DNA of 64,000 nt from an uncultured Oscillospiraceae bacterium (GTDB lineage: Bacteria; Bacillota; Clostridia; Oscillospirales; Ruminococcaceae). The notes beneath the pieces are model-generated. The model saw only the letters and a list, made by a program, of their open reading frames with translations. It was not told the origin of the DNA and did not search any database. The translations under genes were made by a program, and so were the position numbers. Positions within the stretch are counted from its first letter, which is position 1. The number at the start of each line of letters is the position of its first letter. This document shows positions 61,448 to 64,000 of this stretch, piece after piece. Location of the stretch: NCBI GenBank assembly GCA_902490585.1, contig CABUEI010000005.1, forward strand, positions 1 through 64,000, written 5' to 3'.

Positions 61448-62307
61448 AACTTACCGACATTTCAACAATAAGACAGCTTTTTGAAAAGCACGGATTTTCT
61501 TTTACAAAGTCGCTCGGGCAGAACTTTCTGATAAATCCGACCGTATGCCCTAAAATTGCCGAAATGGGCGGTGCAGGGAAAAATGTCGGAGCTATAGAAA
61601 TAGGCACGGGTATTGGCGTTCTGACAAGAGAACTTGCAGAGCGGTGCGACAAGGTTGTAGCTATTGAGATAGACACGGGGCTGAAGCCTATTCTTGACGA
61701 AACGCTTGAAGAATACGACAATGTTGAAGTAATCTTTGCGGACGTTATGGAAACCGACCTCAATAAACTTATTGCGGAAAAGTTTGCCGGCATGGACGTA
61801 ATAGTCTGTGCCAATCTTCCCTACTATATAACTTCACCCGTAATAATGAAACTGCTCGAGGAAAAGTTACCGATAAAAGCGATCACAGTCATGGTACAGC
61901 TTGAGGCGGCGGACAGGATATGTGCCGCAGTCGGAAGCCGTGAGTGCGGTGCTATCACAGCATCTATAAACTATTATGCAAAACCGAAGAAACTTTTCCG
62001 TGTGAACCGTGGCTCATTTATGCCTGCCCCCAATGTTGACAGTGCGGTCATAAGTCTTGAGCGGTATGAACAACCGCCGTACAAGGTTGATAACGAGCCG
62101 CTTTTCTTCGAGGTGATAAAGCAGGCTTTCGCTCAGCGCAGAAAACAGCTTGCAAATCCCGTTTCGGCATATTTTAAGATACCGAAAGCGGTGCTTGCGG
62201 AAAAGATGACCGAAGGCGGTATACCGGCTACCGCAAGAGCGGAACAGCTGACGATGGCTGAGCTTGTGAAGCTGTATGAGATTATAGACGGGTTGAAAAA
62301 GGAATAA
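61444..62307 (+). CDS. rsmA: 16S rRNA (A1518/A1519) dimethyltransferase
   Basis: KsgA-type SAM-dependent dimethylation of the 3'-terminal helix of 16S rRNA. The N-terminal KSLGQNFLINP, SAM motif GAIEIGTGIGVLTREL, catalytic NLPYYITSPVIMKLL (usually NLPYxIxxP) and C-terminal FAQRRKQLANP are present. Length 287. It overlaps radA by 4 bases and ends before a terminator. Confidence 0.96.
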   Translation: MKLTDISTIRQLFEKHGFSFTKSLGQNFLINPTVCPKIAEMGGAGKNVGAIEIGTGIGVLTRELAERCDKVVAIEIDTGLKPILDETLEEYDNVEVIFADVMETDLNKLIAEKFAGMDVIVCANLPYYITSPVIMKLLEEKLPIKAITVMVQLEAADRICAAVGSRECGAITASINYYAKPKKLFRVNRGSFMPAPNVDSAVISLERYEQPPYKVDNEPLFFEVIKQAFAQRRKQLANPVSAYFKIPKAVLAEKMTEGGIPATARAEQLTMAELVKLYEIIDGLKKE

Positions 62308-62315
62308 AATTGATT

Positions 62316-62346
62316 GCCACGATGTAAAAAATCGTGGCTTTTCTTT
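62316..62346 (+). terminator. Terminator after radA-rsmA
   Basis: GCCACGAT/ATCGTGGC stem followed by TTTTCTTTTTAT. Confidence 0.85.
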
Positions 62347-62356
62347 TTATATTTAA

Positions 62357-62385
62357 TAGACATTTTCTCTCATTTGTGCTATACT
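62357..62385 (+). promoter_or_regulatory. Promoter of the transglutaminase-like lipoprotein gene
   Basis: TAGACA (62357-62362), 17 bases, TATACT (62380-62385); the -35 is weak. Confidence 0.5.
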
Positions 62386-62427
62386 TTAAATAAATGTAAT
62401 CTACAGCATTCGCAAAGGGGGCGGCAC

Positions 62428-63615
62428 ATGAAAAAGCATATACCGGCGGCAACGCTTGCGGTGGGTATAATCGCACTGTGTGCCGTCCTCGGCGGTTGTA
62501 ACGGCGAAGAACAGACCTCTTCCGTTCAAACGACCTCGACATCAGTTACAACAACGGTAACTGTAAAAAGCACTACAACATCACAGACAACACCGCAAAC
62601 AACATCTTCAACATCTTCAACATCTTCAACAACTACTGTAACCACAAAAGAAACAACCGCCGCAACTTCGGCTACCACCACGACAAAGCAGACCGCTCCG
62701 CCGCAGACCGAACCGCCTGCGACTATTGCTCCCGTAACCGATCCGCCTGAAACAGACCCACCGCAGACTTCTCCGCCGCAAACCGAACCGTCACCGCCGT
62801 ACATAATCACTCCGACGGCTGACGGAAACAAGGTTTACAGCAATGACGACGCACTTATAGACGCATCAAATTCATCACAGGGTTATCTGATGATAAAGCT
62901 CAAAAAGGCTATGAGCGGAAGTTACAGGATACTGGTAAACGCCGATGATATAAACGTCCGCTACACGTTCCAGCTTAATAATTCGGGAAACTATGAAGTC
63001 ATACCGATAACAGAGGGAAGCGGAAGCTACACGGTGAGCGTTCTTAAAGTTACCAGTGCAGGAAAAGGAACGGTCATGTTCAAGCAGACGCTGAACGTTT
63101 CGGTTTACGACAGCTTCCTGCCGTTCCTCACTCCGAACCAGTTCTGTATGTATAATTCCGGTTCGTCCTGCGTTGCACTTTCATCAAAGCTTTGCGGCGG
63201 AAATAAGGACACAATTGAAAAAACGGCGGCAATATACGACTATGTGATAAATAATATCAGCTATGTTTCGACCGCCGAAAACGGCGCAAATGGCTATATT
63301 CCCGTACCCGACACAGTGCTTGCAAACAAGAGCGGAATCTGCTTTGACTATGCCTCTCTTATGGCGGCAATGCTACGCTCGCAGAAAATTCCGACAAAGG
63401 TTGTTGTCGGCTACGCAGGCGACATATATCACGCATGGATAAGCGTGTATGTTGACGGAAGCGGCTGGATAGACGGATATATCTATTTTGACGGAAACAA
63501 ATGGAACAGAATGGACCCCACCTTTGCGGCAAGCGCAAAGGACGAAAATGATTATAAAAGCATAGTTGATTTCATATCGGACGGAAGCAACTATTCTGTG
63601 ATATATTATTATTGA
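62428..63615 (+). CDS. Lipoprotein with Thr-rich linker and transglutaminase-like domain
   Basis: A 395-residue exported protein. Signal peptide with lipobox LGGC (about Cys24), then a Thr/Ser/Pro-rich linker to about residue 130 built partly of a 9-base tandem repeat, a beta-sandwich region (about 135-235) and a transglutaminase-like domain with the full triad: Cys305 in SGICFDYA, His335 in YHAWISVY and Asp363 in RMDPTF. It may cross-link or cut peptide side chains at the cell surface. GGGGGCGGCAC precedes the ATG at 62428; the open frame starts 38 codons earlier in the terminator region. Confidence 0.85.
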   Translation: MKKHIPAATLAVGIIALCAVLGGCNGEEQTSSVQTTSTSVTTTVTVKSTTTSQTTPQTTSSTSSTSSTTTVTTKETTAATSATTTTKQTAPPQTEPPATIAPVTDPPETDPPQTSPPQTEPSPPYIITPTADGNKVYSNDDALIDASNSSQGYLMIKLKKAMSGSYRILVNADDINVRYTFQLNNSGNYEVIPITEGSGSYTVSVLKVTSAGKGTVMFKQTLNVSVYDSFLPFLTPNQFCMYNSGSSCVALSSKLCGGNKDTIEKTAAIYDYVINNISYVSTAENGANGYIPVPDTVLANKSGICFDYASLMAAMLRSQKIPTKVVVGYAGDIYHAWISVYVDGSGWIDGYIYFDGNKWNRMDPTFAASAKDENDYKSIVDFISDGSNYSVIYYY

Positions 63616-63643
63616 TAAGCGAAAAATGATACGGAGGGATAAA

Positions 63644-64000
63644 ATGAGCAAAAAGCACTACCTTTCAAACGAAGATATTTCGATACTCTGCTCCGAGCTT
63701 GCATCGGTCGTAAGCTCAGGCCTTACAATAACAGACGGGATACTCGTCATATTACAGGACGGAGAGGATAAGAACAAGGCGGCACTGCTTGAACAGATAC
63801 TCGGCTCTATCGAGCAAGGAAGCAGTATCACAAAAGCCTTTGCAAAAACCGGTGTATTCCCGAACTATTTTATAAAAATGCTTGAAGTCGGGGAAACAAC
63901 GGGCAGACTTGATACGGTTCTGGCTTCGCTCTCGGACTACTATGCCGGAATAGAGGAAATCAGCACATCGGTAAAAAGTGCGGTCACATATCCTGCGATA
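63644..64000 (+). CDS. GspF/PilC-type secretion or pilus membrane protein (partial, runs off window)
   Basis: The first 119 residues of a type II secretion F-family inner membrane protein: ISILCSELASVVSSGLTITDGILVIL, SSITKAFAKTGVFPNYFIKMLEVGETTGRLD, and DYYAGIEEISTSVKSAVTYPAI are the classic T2SSF first-domain motifs, where GETTGRLD is the family's GExxGxL. ACGGAGGGATAAA precedes the ATG. It starts 28 bases after the lipoprotein gene and probably opens a type IV pilus or competence-pilus operon beyond the window; the 3' end is missing. Confidence 0.88.
   Translation, partial: MSKKHYLSNEDISILCSELASVVSSGLTITDGILVILQDGEDKNKAALLEQILGSIEQGSSITKAFAKTGVFPNYFIKMLEVGETTGRLDTVLASLSDYYAGIEEISTSVKSAVTYPAI

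Overview
The window looks like chromosome from a low-to-mid GC, spore-forming Clostridia of the gut type, most like Oscillospiraceae/Ruminococcaceae; a [Eubacterium] siraeum-like or Ruminococcus-like organism is my best guess, not proven. Reasons: Gram-positive type proteins (sortase-type tail, lipobox lipoproteins, ECF transporter, CwlD-type amidase), an alpha/beta-type small acid-soluble spore protein, strong AAAGGA/GGAGG ribosome sites, strict sigma-A promoters with 17-base spacers, and core genes of clostridial type. No rRNA, tRNA, IS element, prophage module or CRISPR array was seen.

Layout. 1-2663: a hybrid sensor kinase split by an in-frame UAA. 2664-6732: glycolytic run pgk-tpiA-gpmI, followed at 6733-7139 by a tandem structured repeat. 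7140-13545 (minus): rimI-polA, a DUF2130 coiled-coil protein and a DUF2079 membrane protein. 13560-15875: an XRE repressor plus ImmA/IrrE protease divergent from a Y-family polymerase, with three operator half-sites and a consensus promoter between them. 15922-21609 (minus): carboxynorspermidine-synthase-type dehydrogenase, GH13 glycosidase and glycogen phosphorylase. 21818-26476 (minus): two TrkA-type RCK proteins, a degenerate metallo-beta-lactamase-fold protein, CheV, a nucleoside-kinase-like protein and a small conserved protein. 26711-35798 (plus): rlmB, a 988-residue P-type-ATPase-derived pseudoenzyme, a LacI-type-sensor/GGDEF/EAL protein, a GNAT and a LysR regulator. 35858-40988 (minus): WYL regulator, a three-gene envelope operon, TetR and a duplicated-domain hypothetical. 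41206-44345: SASP, ilvE and glyS.

44423-54698 is the most interesting block. A sigma-A promoter leads into a cobalamin riboswitch, then a small HNR-like protein, a 1456-residue surface protein carrying a transcobalamin-like C-terminal domain (DUF4430) and an alpha/alpha-toroid like that of intrinsic factor, a second membrane-anchored DUF4430 protein, EcfT, and a single polypeptide fusing two ECF ATPases to an S-component-like membrane region. I read this as a corrinoid capture-and-import system built like vertebrate intrinsic factor/transcobalamin coupled to an ECF importer. The DUF4430-ecfT junction has been amplified into about three decayed tandem copies, two of which share 198 identical bases.

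54829-64000: a small acidic hypothetical, a sugar ABC transporter (two permeases and a binding protein, minus strand), a CwlD-type amidase, radA-rsmA, a transglutaminase-like lipoprotein with a threonine-rich linker, and the start of a GspF/PilC-type secretion protein that runs off the end. Starts were moved inward where a ribosome site clearly decided the start; those cases are stated.
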